A stretch of 64,000 nt of DNA from JAMZMI01 sp039944535. Lineage in GTDB: Bacteria > Bacteroidota > Bacteroidia > Cytophagales > Cyclobacteriaceae. This document shows positions 51,903 through 61,490 of the stretch, one piece after another; position 1 is the stretch's first letter, and each line of letters starts with the position of its first letter. The DNA is taken from positions 139,534-203,533 of the forward strand of contig JBDUYP010000010.1 of NCBI GenBank assembly GCA_039944535.1, written 5' to 3'. The position numbers and the translations under genes were made by a program. The notes beneath the pieces were generated by a model, which was given only the letters and a program-made list of their open reading frames with translations, searched no databases and had not been told where the DNA came from.

Positions 51903-52841
51903 TTATGATATCAACTCATACGCCACCCAGGCAGCCAGCTTTGCGGTACGGCCGTCCTGATCAAATTTGGGATTGAACTCTACAATATCCGCGCTGATCA
52001 GTTTTTTTGAAGCCCTGATGAGGGACAATGTATTTCTCACAATGTTGGGCTCAAATCCCAGCGGGGATGGCGCACTTACACCGGGCGCATAGGCACTGGA
52101 AAACCCATCCATATCTACTGTGAGATAAATGTGATCGACACCTGAAATAAAGTTTTCAATGAGACCGGAAATCTGAGTCCAATTTGCTTGCTGAAAAGCA
52201 TCCATCTCTAAATACTGAACCCCTAGCTGATCTGCTGTAGCATAGAGCCCTTTGTGGTTGGCTTGAGGCTGAATACCCAAACACAGATAATTAAATTCTT
52301 CGGTTTCGCCTGCGATCTGATTGAAAGGAGTACCTGAATTTCCTCTGCCCTCAACCTGACGCAGATCAAAATGCGCATCAAGGTTAATAACACCAATTTT
52401 AGATGTCCCGGGTAAATGGTTTTTTATTCCACGAAAGTGGGCATACGCCAAATCGTGCCCACCCCCGAATAGTATGGGTAAGCAGTTTTGGTTCAGCAAC
52501 ACCTTCACCTTATCGGAAATCAATGCATGGGCCTGCTCCATATCCTGATCGTCGCAAGACACATTGCCACAATCAATCAATGTAGTAGTATCGCTCAGGT
52601 GATTAGCAAAAGTACTAAGCGCCGTACGAATGATGTCCGGAGCATCCTTAGCGCCTTCTCGCCCCTGATTGCGCCTCACTCCCTCATCACATTGATACCC
52701 AAGAAAAGCGATTTTCTCCTCTCCAAGAATCGGTTCAGGCTTTGATAAATCTGCAAAATCGACTTTTTGATATATATAATGTGAATCGAGAGAAAACCGT
52801 CCCTTCCATATATTCTGATCTGGTTTTGAGTAATGCGCCAT
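51903..52841 (-). CDS. hutG: Formimidoylglutamase (arginase family)
   Basis: Last enzyme of this histidine pathway: hydrolyses N-formimidoyl-L-glutamate to glutamate and formamide. The 312-residue manganese enzyme carries the ureohydrolase metal motifs GGGHDLAYAH, LDAHFDLR and VDMDGF, with APGVSAPSPLGF near the C-terminus. It is the last gene of the hut operon, two bases after hutU. Agmatinase or another ureohydrolase is excluded mainly by context. Confidence 0.93.
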   Translation of the reverse strand: MAHYSKPDQNIWKGRFSLDSHYIYQKVDFADLSKPEPILGEEKIAFLGYQCDEGVRRNQGREGAKDAPDIIRTALSTFANHLSDTTTLIDCGNVSCDDQDMEQAHALISDKVKVLLNQNCLPILFGGGHDLAYAHFRGIKNHLPGTSKIGVINLDAHFDLRQVEGRGNSGTPFNQIAGETEEFNYLCLGIQPQANHKGLYATADQLGVQYLEMDAFQQANWTQISGLIENFISGVDHIYLTVDMDGFSSAYAPGVSAPSPLGFEPNIVRNTLSLIRASKKLISADIVEFNPKFDQDGRTAKLAAWVAYELIS

Positions 52842-52843
52842 AG

Positions 52844-54841
52844 TTAGATCAAATTATTCAGAATTTCGTCTTCAACCAACTCCGGCAGTGTCACCTTCAG
52901 GTTTGGCGAGCGATCCATTTCTCTTTTGATAGCAAAAAGGGCCTCATCGTTTCGTGCCCAACTTCGGCGGGCAATTCCATTGTTCACATCGAAGAAAAGC
53001 ATATTTCGCACCTTTTGGTCTGTCTCATCCGATCCATCAAGTAGCATACCGAAACCTCCGTTGCTCACCTCCCCCCAACCTACTCCACCACCATTGTGAA
53101 TAGAAACCCAGGTAGCTCCGCGAAAGCTGTCACCAATCACATTATGGATGGACATATCGGCTGTAAACTGGCTGCCATCGTAAATATTGCTCGTTTCCCT
53201 GTAGGGTGAATCAGTACCACTCACATCGTGATGATCACGCCCCAGCACAACAGGAGCTGAAATTTCACCTCTTGAGATAGCTTCATTGAATGCCAGTGCG
53301 ATTTTGGTTCTACCTTCAGCATCTGAATAAAGGATTCGCGCCTGCGAGCCTACTACGAGTTTGTTTTGCCCGGCTTCTTCTATCCACCTGATATTGTCCT
53401 GCATCTGTTGCTGGATTTCGGTTGGTGCCGAGGCTTTTATTTCTCTCATCACTTGAAGCGCAATGGCATCCGTTTTTTCAAGATCCTGTGGGTCGCCAGA
53501 AGTACAAACCCAGCGAAACGGGCCAAACCCATAATCGAAGCACATAGGCCCGAGGATATCCTGAACGTAGGACGGGTACCTGAAATCAACACCCTGTTCG
53601 TCCATGATATCTGCACCTGCCCGGCTCGCCTCCAGCAGGAAGGCATTTCCATAGTCAAAGAAATAGGTGCCCTTTTCTGTATGTGCATTGATAGCTGCTG
53701 CTTGTCTTCTCAGCGACTCCTGCACCTTTTCTTTGAACTGATCGGGTCTGGCTTTCATCATCTCGTTTGATTCCTCAAAACTCAAACCACACGGATAATA
53801 GCCACCAGACCATGGATTGTGAAGTGAGGTCTGATCCGACCCAATATCAACAGTAACGTCTGCTTTCAAAAACTCCTCCCACACATCCACCACATTACCA
53901 ATGAAGGCGATAGAAACAACCTCCCGGTTTGCGCGAGCCTTCCTCACTCGTTGGGTCAACACAGAAATATCATCAATCAGCTCATCCACCCAGCCCTGCG
54001 CATGACGTTTCTTTGCGGCTTTGGGGTTAACCTCGGCGCATACGGTTACGCACCCTGCAATATTCCCCGCTTTTGGCTGTGCTCCACTCATTCCTCCCAA
54101 ACCCGCCGTGAGAAACACCCGTCCGCCCGGGCTTTCATTGCCAATTTTTTTTCTAAAAGCGTTCATCACAGTAATGGTAGTACCATGCACGATACCCTGC
54201 GGACCGATGTACATATACGATCCTGCCGTCATCTGACCATATTGCGTCACGCCGAGCGCATTAAACCGCTCCCAATCGTCCGGTTTTGAATAATTGGGCA
54301 CCATCATGCCATTGGTCACGATCACCCGCGGGGCTGAATTTGACGAAGGAAACAAACCCATAGGATGACCTGAATACATGTGCAACGTTTGATCTTCGGT
54401 CATCTCTGCGAGGTACTGCATTGTGAGAAGATACTGCGCCCAATTCTGAAAAACGGCTCCATTGCCTCCATATGTGATCAGCTCATGAGGGTGCTGAGCT
54501 ACCGTGGGATCCAGGTTGTTTTGGATCATCAGCATGATTGAAGCTGCTGCCACACACTGAGCCGGATATTCTGAGATAGGCCGAGCATACATTTCATAAT
54601 CAGGGCGAAAGCGATACATATAAATGCGACCATACCGCTGAAGCTCCTCTGCAAACTCTCTTGCCAATTCTGCATGCCATTGCTTCGGGAAATAACGAAG
54701 GGCATTTCTGATGGCGAGCTTTTTTTCATCAGGATTCAGGATATCCTTACGAACAGGTGCATGACTGATTTCTTCATCATAGGTTTTTACCTCAGGTAGC
54801 TCGTGGGGTATTCCCAATCGTATTTGTTCCTTAAAATCCAT
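52844..54841 (-). CDS. hutU: Urocanate hydratase (long form)
   Basis: Converts urocanate to 4-imidazolone-5-propanoate using tightly bound NAD. The 665-residue protein is about 100 residues longer than the E. coli-type enzyme, as in other Bacteroidota. It has the QYGQMTAGSYMYIGPQGIVHGTT signature, the GGMSGAQPKAG NAD-binding motif, DQTSLHNPWSGGYYPCGLS and the ATWVSIHNGGGVGWGEV block. It is coupled to hutI (two-base gap) and hutG. Confidence 0.95.
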   Translation of the reverse strand: MDFKEQIRLGIPHELPEVKTYDEEISHAPVRKDILNPDEKKLAIRNALRYFPKQWHAELAREFAEELQRYGRIYMYRFRPDYEMYARPISEYPAQCVAAASIMLMIQNNLDPTVAQHPHELITYGGNGAVFQNWAQYLLTMQYLAEMTEDQTLHMYSGHPMGLFPSSNSAPRVIVTNGMMVPNYSKPDDWERFNALGVTQYGQMTAGSYMYIGPQGIVHGTTITVMNAFRKKIGNESPGGRVFLTAGLGGMSGAQPKAGNIAGCVTVCAEVNPKAAKKRHAQGWVDELIDDISVLTQRVRKARANREVVSIAFIGNVVDVWEEFLKADVTVDIGSDQTSLHNPWSGGYYPCGLSFEESNEMMKARPDQFKEKVQESLRRQAAAINAHTEKGTYFFDYGNAFLLEASRAGADIMDEQGVDFRYPSYVQDILGPMCFDYGFGPFRWVCTSGDPQDLEKTDAIALQVMREIKASAPTEIQQQMQDNIRWIEEAGQNKLVVGSQARILYSDAEGRTKIALAFNEAISRGEISAPVVLGRDHHDVSGTDSPYRETSNIYDGSQFTADMSIHNVIGDSFRGATWVSIHNGGGVGWGEVSNGGFGMLLDGSDETDQKVRNMLFFDVNNGIARRSWARNDEALFAIKREMDRSPNLKVTLPELVEDEILNNLI

Positions 54842-54843
54842 AA

Positions 54844-56085
54844 TTAATCCTTTTTAAAAACCTGCTTCCCATCCTTCCACACCTCCGATGGCGTGAGTTT
54901 TCCCTGGTGGTATAATATCTCGTTGTAATGGCCAGTTTGATATAGCACAAAATCGGCTTTCATCCCTTTGGACAAGACACCTCTGTCATCCAGCTGCAGA
55001 GCACGAGCAGCTCTGTTGGTAATGGCAGATAGCACCTCGGCATTGGTTAGTTTTTGGAATGTAGCCAAGGCGGATGCCTGCATGATCAGGTCGCCCATGG
55101 GTGCAGACCCAGGGTTCCAGTCGCTGGCTATGGCCAGACATGCACCGGCATCTAAAAGCTTGCGTGCCGGCGTAAAATCACACCCCAAGCCAATAGAAGC
55201 TCCCGGAAGAGCGGTTGCGACGGTATGGCTTTTCGCCAAAATTTCAATTTCCCTATCTGTACTCGCTTCGAGATGATCGGCACTGACAGCACCCATTTCC
55301 ACAGCCAAGGCTGAGCCACTGGCATGAAACTGATCAGCGTGCACTGTGAGCGCAAAGCCTTCAGCTTTGGCTAAATCAAAGTACGGCCTCACCTCTTCCG
55401 CTGAAAATGCTCCCTGCTCCACAAAGGCATCTATTCTGTTGGTGAGTTTCTCCTGTTTAATGACAGGAAACAGCTCACGTACGAGGTGGTTCAGGTAGCC
55501 AGCATTATCACCAAAAAAATCCTTTGGTTTGATATGAGCAGCCAAACATGTGGAAACCAGATCAGCATAGCTCAAGCCATCGGCTGATTGGATAGACCGC
55601 AGCATTTTCAATTCCTCAGCAACGGAAAGCCCATAGCCGCTTTTCACTTCGATGGTAGTCACCCCTTCAGACAAGTGTCTATTAGCCCGTGACACCACAT
55701 TTTGAGTAAGTACGTGCTCATTGGCCAACCTCGTTTGCGTCACGGTATCCCAGATCCCACCACCATTTTCGGCAATTTCCAGATAAGAGCTTCCACCGTT
55801 TCTTAACCCAAAATCTCTGGCTCTCGTGCCACTGTAGCAGATATGTGTATGAGAATCTATAAACCCGGGTAAACAAATAAGCTCTTCGCTGAATTTGATG
55901 ATATCGGCCTCCCCAGTATATTTTTTAGCCATGGCCTCAAACACACCCACTTCCAAAATGAGCCCAAACTCAATGAGTACAGCACCTTCTTCAATAACAT
56001 GAAGTTCTTCGTCACGGATGGGGCCTTTTAAGGGAACCTGATCCATGGTCAGAAGTTGTTTGAATGGTCCTATAAGCTGTTTCAT
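54844..56085 (-). CDS. hutI: Imidazolonepropionase
   Basis: Hydrolyses 4-imidazolone-5-propanoate to N-formimidoyl-L-glutamate. A 413-residue amidohydrolase: GFIDSHTHICYSG provides the first metal histidines, TIEVKSGYGL is the conserved strand, VHADQFHASGSA a further metal histidine, and IASDWNPGSAPMGDLIMQ the aspartate. Length is normal. Between hutH (6-base gap) and hutU (2-base gap) in one operon. Confidence 0.95.
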   Translation of the reverse strand: MKQLIGPFKQLLTMDQVPLKGPIRDEELHVIEEGAVLIEFGLILEVGVFEAMAKKYTGEADIIKFSEELICLPGFIDSHTHICYSGTRARDFGLRNGGSSYLEIAENGGGIWDTVTQTRLANEHVLTQNVVSRANRHLSEGVTTIEVKSGYGLSVAEELKMLRSIQSADGLSYADLVSTCLAAHIKPKDFFGDNAGYLNHLVRELFPVIKQEKLTNRIDAFVEQGAFSAEEVRPYFDLAKAEGFALTVHADQFHASGSALAVEMGAVSADHLEASTDREIEILAKSHTVATALPGASIGLGCDFTPARKLLDAGACLAIASDWNPGSAPMGDLIMQASALATFQKLTNAEVLSAITNRAARALQLDDRGVLSKGMKADFVLYQTGHYNEILYHQGKLTPSEVWKDGKQVFKKD

Positions 56086-56091
56086 AAATCT

Positions 56092-57663
56092 CTAATATGT
56101 ATCAAAAGTTGATTCGAAGGGAACATCAAAATCTATGTTTTCACTAAGCGCAATTCGCTTACCTAGTTTCTTTAATTCACCAGATTGCACCAGCTCAATG
56201 GATTTCTCCATAATTCCGTACATGATTTGGTCTTCTTCGATATGATCAATTCTGGATCGCACGTGCGCGTGCATAGCAGTCATCATTTTACCGGATTTCA
56301 ATGGCTGGTGAAAATCCAATGCCTGGGCTGCACACATCAATTCCACTCCTAGAATCTTTTCGGTATTTTCTACTACTTTCATTGCTTTTCTAGCACCTAT
56401 AGATCCCATGCTCACGTGATCCTCTTGTCCAAGAGAAGTAGGAATACTGTCAGCACTGGAGGGGAAGCAAAGTCCTTTATTTTCACTGGCCAACGCCGCA
56501 GACGTATACTGTACAATCATGAATCCCGAATTTGTTCCTGTTTCTTTCATCAACAGTTTTGGCACACCCGGCGTGTCGCCCTCAAGCGATAGGTAAACCC
56601 TGCGATCTGAAATATTGCCAACTTCGGAAGCCGCAAGGCAGGCATAATCTATCGGTAAGGCCAATGGCTGCCCATGGAAATTACCTCCGCTTATGGTCGA
56701 ATCTCGATTGATGATCACTGGGTTATCGGTAACTGAGTTGAGTTCCAGCTCAACTGCTTCCTTCAGGTGCAACCACGCCGTTCTGGATGCACCGTGTACC
56801 TGCGGAATGCACCTGAGAGAATATGGATCCTGAACCCGTGCACAGTTAGAATGCGAGTGAACCACCTCCGAATCAAGTAACAACTTCTGCACCGAAGCTG
56901 CCACAAATTGATTGGCGGGATATGGTCGCAACTGATGCAGTTCTGGAGAAAAGGGCTTAACCGAACCTAACAGACCTTCTATCATCATCGCTCCAGTGAT
57001 ATCTGCATTAGACAAAACATTGTGTAACCGCTGAACGATCTGCACGGCATGAGCCGCTATGAATTGAGTTCCATTTATCAATGCCAAGCCTTCTTTTGGA
57101 GATAGGTCTATCGGCTCTAAACCAATCTTTTGAAATAGTTCAGGAGTTTCCATTTCCTTACCTTGAAAATTCACTTTACCCAAACCGATAAGCGGGAGAA
57201 ACAGATGCGAAAGTGGCGCTAAATCTCCTGAGGCACCAACTGAACCCTGAGAAGGAACTATGGGTATTGCATCATTTTCGATGTGCCAAATGATGCGATT
57301 TAAAGTCGCGGGGTTGATTCCTGAAAAACCCTTGGCCAGAGCGTGAACCTTAAGAATGAGCATGAGCTTGGCTGTCTGTACATCAATAGGTTCCCCAACC
57401 CCTACAGCATGACTCATCAGTATATTTCGCTGAAGCTTGGTTGTTTCGCTGGCAGATACTCTGGTGGTACATAAAGGACCAAATCCTGTATTGATCCCAT
57501 AAACACCCGCATCACCAGCAGCTATCTCTTTGACTGTTTCGAAGCTGGACTTTACCTTTTCCAGAACATCATTAACCAAGACTCCTTTGCATTTACCCGT
57601 GGCTAATCTTAGCGCAATACCTGAAGTCAAATGGTGTTTTCCGTATTCAAAAGTCTCTTTCAT
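56092..57663 (-). CDS. hutH: Histidine ammonia-lyase
   Basis: First step of histidine degradation: removes ammonia to give urocanate. The 523-residue enzyme has the Ala-Ser-Gly triad A144-S145-G146 (GSVGASGDLAPLSH) that forms the MIO cofactor, GINTGFGPL near the N-terminus and the GNFHGQPLALPIDY and QEDHVSMGS active-site segments. I chose the ATG at 57663 over an in-frame TTG at 57678. It is first in hutHIUG; its TAATTTTG -7 element lies inside the nested dyad upstream. Confidence 0.96.
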   Translation of the reverse strand: MKETFEYGKHHLTSGIALRLATGKCKGVLVNDVLEKVKSSFETVKEIAAGDAGVYGINTGFGPLCTTRVSASETTKLQRNILMSHAVGVGEPIDVQTAKLMLILKVHALAKGFSGINPATLNRIIWHIENDAIPIVPSQGSVGASGDLAPLSHLFLPLIGLGKVNFQGKEMETPELFQKIGLEPIDLSPKEGLALINGTQFIAAHAVQIVQRLHNVLSNADITGAMMIEGLLGSVKPFSPELHQLRPYPANQFVAASVQKLLLDSEVVHSHSNCARVQDPYSLRCIPQVHGASRTAWLHLKEAVELELNSVTDNPVIINRDSTISGGNFHGQPLALPIDYACLAASEVGNISDRRVYLSLEGDTPGVPKLLMKETGTNSGFMIVQYTSAALASENKGLCFPSSADSIPTSLGQEDHVSMGSIGARKAMKVVENTEKILGVELMCAAQALDFHQPLKSGKMMTAMHAHVRSRIDHIEEDQIMYGIMEKSIELVQSGELKKLGKRIALSENIDFDVPFESTFDTY

Positions 57664-57682
57664 CAACTCAATTATCAAACGT

Positions 57683-57724
57683 GGTATTCAAAATTATGAA
57701 CTAGTTTTAATAATTATAAATACC
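57683..57724. promoter_or_regulatory. Nested dyad, probable LysR-type operator of the hut operon
   Basis: Two dyads share one centre: GGTATT (57683-57688) with AATACC (57719-57724), and AATTAT (57692-57697) with ATAATT (57710-57715), each pair separated by three bases on both sides. The core contains a T-N11-A match (57697 and 57709), the usual LysR contact pattern. It covers the hutH promoter and lies 24 bp from the lysR start. Confidence 0.65.
57689..57696 (-). promoter_or_regulatory. Bacteroidota -7 element for hutHIUG
   Basis: On the minus strand TAATTTTG matches TAnnTTTG, 25 bp ahead of the hutH ATG, and overlaps the left half of the nested dyad. Regulator binding there would affect polymerase binding. 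Confidence 0.5.
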
Positions 57725-57747
57725 ATTTTAGTCAATAATAAATAACT

Positions 57748-58641
57748 ATGAGTTATCAAATAGAATTTCGCCATTTAAAATACTTTCAGGCTGTAGCCGA
57801 AGAGCTAAACTTCAGAAAGGCCTCTGAAAAATTATTCATTTCTCAGCCTGGACTGAGCAGACAGATCAAGCAGATGGAGGATTTACTTGACGCTCAATTA
57901 TTTGAGCGAACCAAAAGAAACGTGAAACTGACTCAGGCTGGATCTTATCTTAAGTCAGAAACAGACTTCATATTTAACCGGATGGATGTGATTCTAAGAC
58001 AAACACAGCTCATTTCTAAGGGAGAGTCCGGGGAGTTGCGAATAGGTTTTGTGGGGTCGGCCATCCATGGCGTGCTTCCGTCTTTCATGCTGAAGCTGAA
58101 CGAGAAGTTTCCAAATATCCACACCTCTTTGAGTGAATTGGCCAACCATGAACAGATAGAAGCCATCAGCAATGACAAATTGGATATTGGGTTTGTAAGA
58201 GTTTCGCACGTGCCCGAGACACTGAATATCAGCTTGGTGCATGAGGAATCCTTCTCTTTGGTTCTTCCAGAAAGTCATCAACTCAATATTGAAGACTTCA
58301 AACACATTGGTCAGTTGAAAACGGAGAAGTTTATATTATTTTCCAGCGATTACAGTCCCGAATATTATGACAAAATCGTCAGTATTTGTCGAGATCGAGG
58401 ATTTGAACCAGAGGTTTCACACAAGTCAGTTCATGCTTTTACCATTTTCAAGCTGGTAGAAAACCACCTTGGAATTGCCATTGTGCCTACAAGCCTACTT
58501 GATGGATACAATCTGAGAATTAAGTCAATTGCGCTGGACAAAATACCTCAAAAAACCACCCTTTCATTAATCTGGAAAAAGGGCAACCTCAACAACACGG
58601 TGCAAAACGCGATTCGATTATTGACTAATGATGCTCGATAA
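57748..58641 (+). CDS. LysR-family regulator divergent from hut operon
   Basis: A 297-residue LysR-type transcription factor: winged HTH at 1-62 (FRHLKYFQAVAEELNFRKASEKLFISQPGLSRQIKQMEDLLDAQLFERTKRNVKLTQAG), linker helix, and a periplasmic-binding-like effector domain (about 92-295; GELRIGFVGSAIHGVLPSFM). Divergent placement suggests that it controls hutHIUG, with urocanate or histidine as a plausible effector (inferred). This contrasts with HutC (GntR) control in proteobacteria. Its 3' end overlaps the convergent OmpA gene by 17 bases. Confidence 0.9.
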   Translation: MSYQIEFRHLKYFQAVAEELNFRKASEKLFISQPGLSRQIKQMEDLLDAQLFERTKRNVKLTQAGSYLKSETDFIFNRMDVILRQTQLISKGESGELRIGFVGSAIHGVLPSFMLKLNEKFPNIHTSLSELANHEQIEAISNDKLDIGFVRVSHVPETLNISLVHEESFSLVLPESHQLNIEDFKHIGQLKTEKFILFSSDYSPEYYDKIVSICRDRGFEPEVSHKSVHAFTIFKLVENHLGIAIVPTSLLDGYNLRIKSIALDKIPQKTTLSLIWKKGNLNNTVQNAIRLLTNDAR

Positions 58642-60571
58642 CTTCTACGTTTGATGCGTTTTCTGTTACCGCAAATTCAGTTCTTCGGTTTCTCTGATGT
58701 TCTTCTTTGGAGCATTGAACGCCGTTACTACATTGGTTCACCAACTTGGTTTCGCCATACCCTTTGGCGGTAATCCGCTCGGCGGCAATGCCCTGCTCGA
58801 TGATATATGCTACCGCCGACTCAGCCCTTCTTTGCGATAATCGCTGGTTATAACTATCACTACCGCGAGAGTCAGTATGTGAGCTCAACTCAATTTTGAT
58901 ATCCGGGTTTTCAACTAAAATCGTAACCAGTTTGTCCAGTTCTATTGCTGCATCAGACCTAATATCTGACTTGTTCAAATCATAATAAATATTTTCCAGT
59001 TCGATAGCTTTCCCTATTTCGATTCTCTCAAGCGGAATCTCATAAAATAAAGTGTCCACATCGAGATCTTCTCCAACCTCAAAAGAGATGCTATGTGTGA
59101 AGTGCTCGTGATGATGCGCAACAGCATGATATGACATATTCTCGAGTGTGATGTAGTGGGCTGTACTATCTGGCAATTTCTCGTATATCACAGTATCTTT
59201 TGTGATATTATCCAATATGCTAATATTGGCATTAGAAATAACTTCACCCGTTTCAGCATCCACGGCCTTTACCACCACCACATACTTAGGAATGATCTCC
59301 GTGTAAGTAAAACGATAAATATCATCGTTACCTTTTCCTCCGGGCCGATTACTGGAATAATATCCTACGTTTCCACTTCGAATGAGTCCAAAATCATCAA
59401 ATTCAGAATTCAACGGCTGCCCCATGTTTTCTGGTTCTGCATTTTTGTCATTCAGGTTGATGCTGTAGATATCTAATCCACCTAACCCCAGGTGACCTTT
59501 CGAGGCAAAGTAAAGCACGGTATCCTGAAATATAAAAGGGAACATTTCTTCAACCTCCGTGTTGATCTTTAGCCCCATATTCTGTGGAGTAGTCCACTGT
59601 CCATCCACAAAATCAGAATAAAAAATATCCGTTTTTCCAAGGCTACCCGGCATATCGGATGCAAAATAAAGCCTTGTTTCGTCGCTAGAGACTGTTGGGT
59701 GACCTACCGAATATTCATCACTATTGAAGGGGAGTTCCTTGGGAATACTCCACCTGTCCTTTTCTTCCAGTGTTTCTGAGTAAAACAATTTAAGGTGATT
59801 CACACCCTGATCGCTCAATGTCCTGCGTCCCTTATTGAAGTTATTTCGGGTAAAGATTATTTTGTTGTCATCTCCAAAAAAGACAGCTGGCCCTTCATGA
59901 TAGTACGTATTTATTCTTTTACTGAAGCTTGAAAAATAGTCTTCAGTGCTATCTACATTTTGAGTGTAATAAAGATCCAGATAGTACGATTCATCCCAGT
60001 AGTATTTACTTTGAGGGAGTATTCTTTCTATCTCACGGCTGGATACAAAAACAATCCCATCCTTGTAATATGTTGGGCTAAAATCAGCTTCCTCAGAGTT
60101 GATGACAAGATTTTCCGTAAAATAAGCTGCCGTATCTATTCTTATTTCAGAAACCTTATCAGCCTGATCTATACGCTCAACAGAAGTCCCTATCTCTTCA
60201 GCAACTTGCTTGGCCTTCCTATAGTCACCGTGCAAAATCAGCACCTGAGCATAGTTGGCTTTGTCCTGCTTGGTCATTATGGGCTTGCCCTCAACTTTAC
60301 TGTACCAGATAAACGCCTCATTGTTGTTATTGATAAGTCGATAGCTATCCGCGATCCTGAGCGAAATAAAATCAGTTTCATGATCGCTGATTTCCATGGC
60401 TTTCTTGTATTCCTCTATGGCTTTCACATATACAAACGAGTTGTACAAGCCATTGGCTTTACCCATGGTGCGGTCGTACTTCTTAGGTATTTCTTTATCC
60501 TGAGCGAGCAAAACATTGGCCGTCAGTGCCCCTAACAGCACTGCTAAAAGAACATTCTTAATCATGACCAT
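58625..60571 (-). CDS. OmpA-family protein with TPR and PD40 repeats
   Basis: A 648-residue exported envelope protein: signal peptide (MIKNVLLAVLLGALTANVLLAQ; the Met at residue 3 may be the start), TPR-like helices (about 25-130), PD40/WD40-like beta-propeller repeats (about 165-430; LYFASDMPGSLGKTDIFYS, SNRPGGKGNDDIYRFTY), a carboxypeptidase-regulatory-like segment (about 435-520) and a C-terminal OmpA peptidoglycan-binding domain (about 525-640; SHTDSRGSDSYNQRLSQRRAESAV). This is the PorE-like layout used in T9SS and gliding complexes. It follows the PorP/SprF-like gene by one base. Confidence 0.9.
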   Translation of the reverse strand: MVMIKNVLLAVLLGALTANVLLAQDKEIPKKYDRTMGKANGLYNSFVYVKAIEEYKKAMEISDHETDFISLRIADSYRLINNNNEAFIWYSKVEGKPIMTKQDKANYAQVLILHGDYRKAKQVAEEIGTSVERIDQADKVSEIRIDTAAYFTENLVINSEEADFSPTYYKDGIVFVSSREIERILPQSKYYWDESYYLDLYYTQNVDSTEDYFSSFSKRINTYYHEGPAVFFGDDNKIIFTRNNFNKGRRTLSDQGVNHLKLFYSETLEEKDRWSIPKELPFNSDEYSVGHPTVSSDETRLYFASDMPGSLGKTDIFYSDFVDGQWTTPQNMGLKINTEVEEMFPFIFQDTVLYFASKGHLGLGGLDIYSINLNDKNAEPENMGQPLNSEFDDFGLIRSGNVGYYSSNRPGGKGNDDIYRFTYTEIIPKYVVVVKAVDAETGEVISNANISILDNITKDTVIYEKLPDSTAHYITLENMSYHAVAHHHEHFTHSISFEVGEDLDVDTLFYEIPLERIEIGKAIELENIYYDLNKSDIRSDAAIELDKLVTILVENPDIKIELSSHTDSRGSDSYNQRLSQRRAESAVAYIIEQGIAAERITAKGYGETKLVNQCSNGVQCSKEEHQRNRRTEFAVTENASNVEVIEHH

Positions 60572-60572
60572 A

Positions 60573-61490
60573 TTAAAAATACCTTGGAGTTAAAACTTTA
60601 GACGTTGGGAAATCAAATATAAAATTGAGCATCACCTCATGTGATGTTCGGTTAAGATCATTGTTGTTCAAATCAAAGGCATAACCAATCTGCCACTGGG
60701 ATCCGAGTTGCAAGGCAGCAAGTAAACTATTACTCTCTTTCCAACGATGACTTATTCCGAGCCAAAGTATGTTTTTAAGCAAAATATTCATATTGAGGTC
60801 AATCTGTGCCGGGGCATTGGCCACTGCTTTGATCAGCGTATTGGGTTTCAATACAATATCATTAGGCAATACAAATGCATATCCCGCGGTGATATAATAG
60901 TGTCTGACAAGTCTGCTGCTGGTATTGAAGTCTCTGGAGCCATATTTACTTTTGAACAACTGAGGAGATGACAGTCCCACATAAAAAACATCAGAATGTA
61001 AAAGCAAGCCCGCACCAGAGTTGAACTTAAATGCATTGTTGTTTGCCAGCAGTGGGTCTCCCCCATCATCTACCGTATTATCATAAAGGAAATTTTGGTT
61101 TAGCTGATGAAAGTTGGCCTGAATCCCAAAGGATAATTTAATGTCTTTTACGATTCCTATTCGATAGGCGTAACTAAAGTAACCGGTATGTTCTTTTTTG
61201 ACACCTATCACATCACGGTAAATCAGGGCACCAAGAGAAATCGGTTTGTATCTCAAGGGCCCATGCACACTGACAAACTGCGTAGACGGTGCTCCATCAA
61301 TACCTACCCACTGATGGCGGGTAAGCATACTGGCACTGATTCCATTGTGTATGCCTGCATAGGCAGGGTTCATCGCCAGTCCATTGTACATGTACTGTGT
61401 GATCATAAACTGCTGCTGAGCCTCCGCTTTAAAAGTCTGAAAACAGCATGCAACCAGCGATATGAATATTATCTTTTTCATAAGACGCAT
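60573..61490 (-). CDS. PorP/SprF-family outer membrane protein
   Basis: A 305-residue outer membrane beta-barrel protein of the PorP/SprF family: signal peptide MKKIIFISLVACCFQTFKAEAQ followed by QQFMITQYMYNGLAMNPAYAGI, the family signature, and repeated amphipathic strands ending in SHEVMLNFIFDF. Such proteins help secrete or anchor type B T9SS cargo. The ATG at 61490 shares one base with the stop of the upstream cargo gene (TGATG); a TTG at 61493 is an alternative. It sits between that cargo gene and the OmpA-family gene in one operon. Confidence 0.92.
   Translation of the reverse strand: MRLMKKIIFISLVACCFQTFKAEAQQQFMITQYMYNGLAMNPAYAGIHNGISASMLTRHQWVGIDGAPSTQFVSVHGPLRYKPISLGALIYRDVIGVKKEHTGYFSYAYRIGIVKDIKLSFGIQANFHQLNQNFLYDNTVDDGGDPLLANNNAFKFNSGAGLLLHSDVFYVGLSSPQLFKSKYGSRDFNTSSRLVRHYYITAGYAFVLPNDIVLKPNTLIKAVANAPAQIDLNMNILLKNILWLGISHRWKESNSLLAALQLGSQWQIGYAFDLNNNDLNRTSHEVMLNFIFDFPTSKVLTPRYF

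Noticed and set aside
53366..53770. 134-codon frame antisense to hutU
   Set aside because: hutU is strongly conserved on the other strand; no independent support.
59960..60535. 191-codon frame antisense to the OmpA-family gene
   Set aside because: No recognisable domain; the opposite strand is clearly coding.
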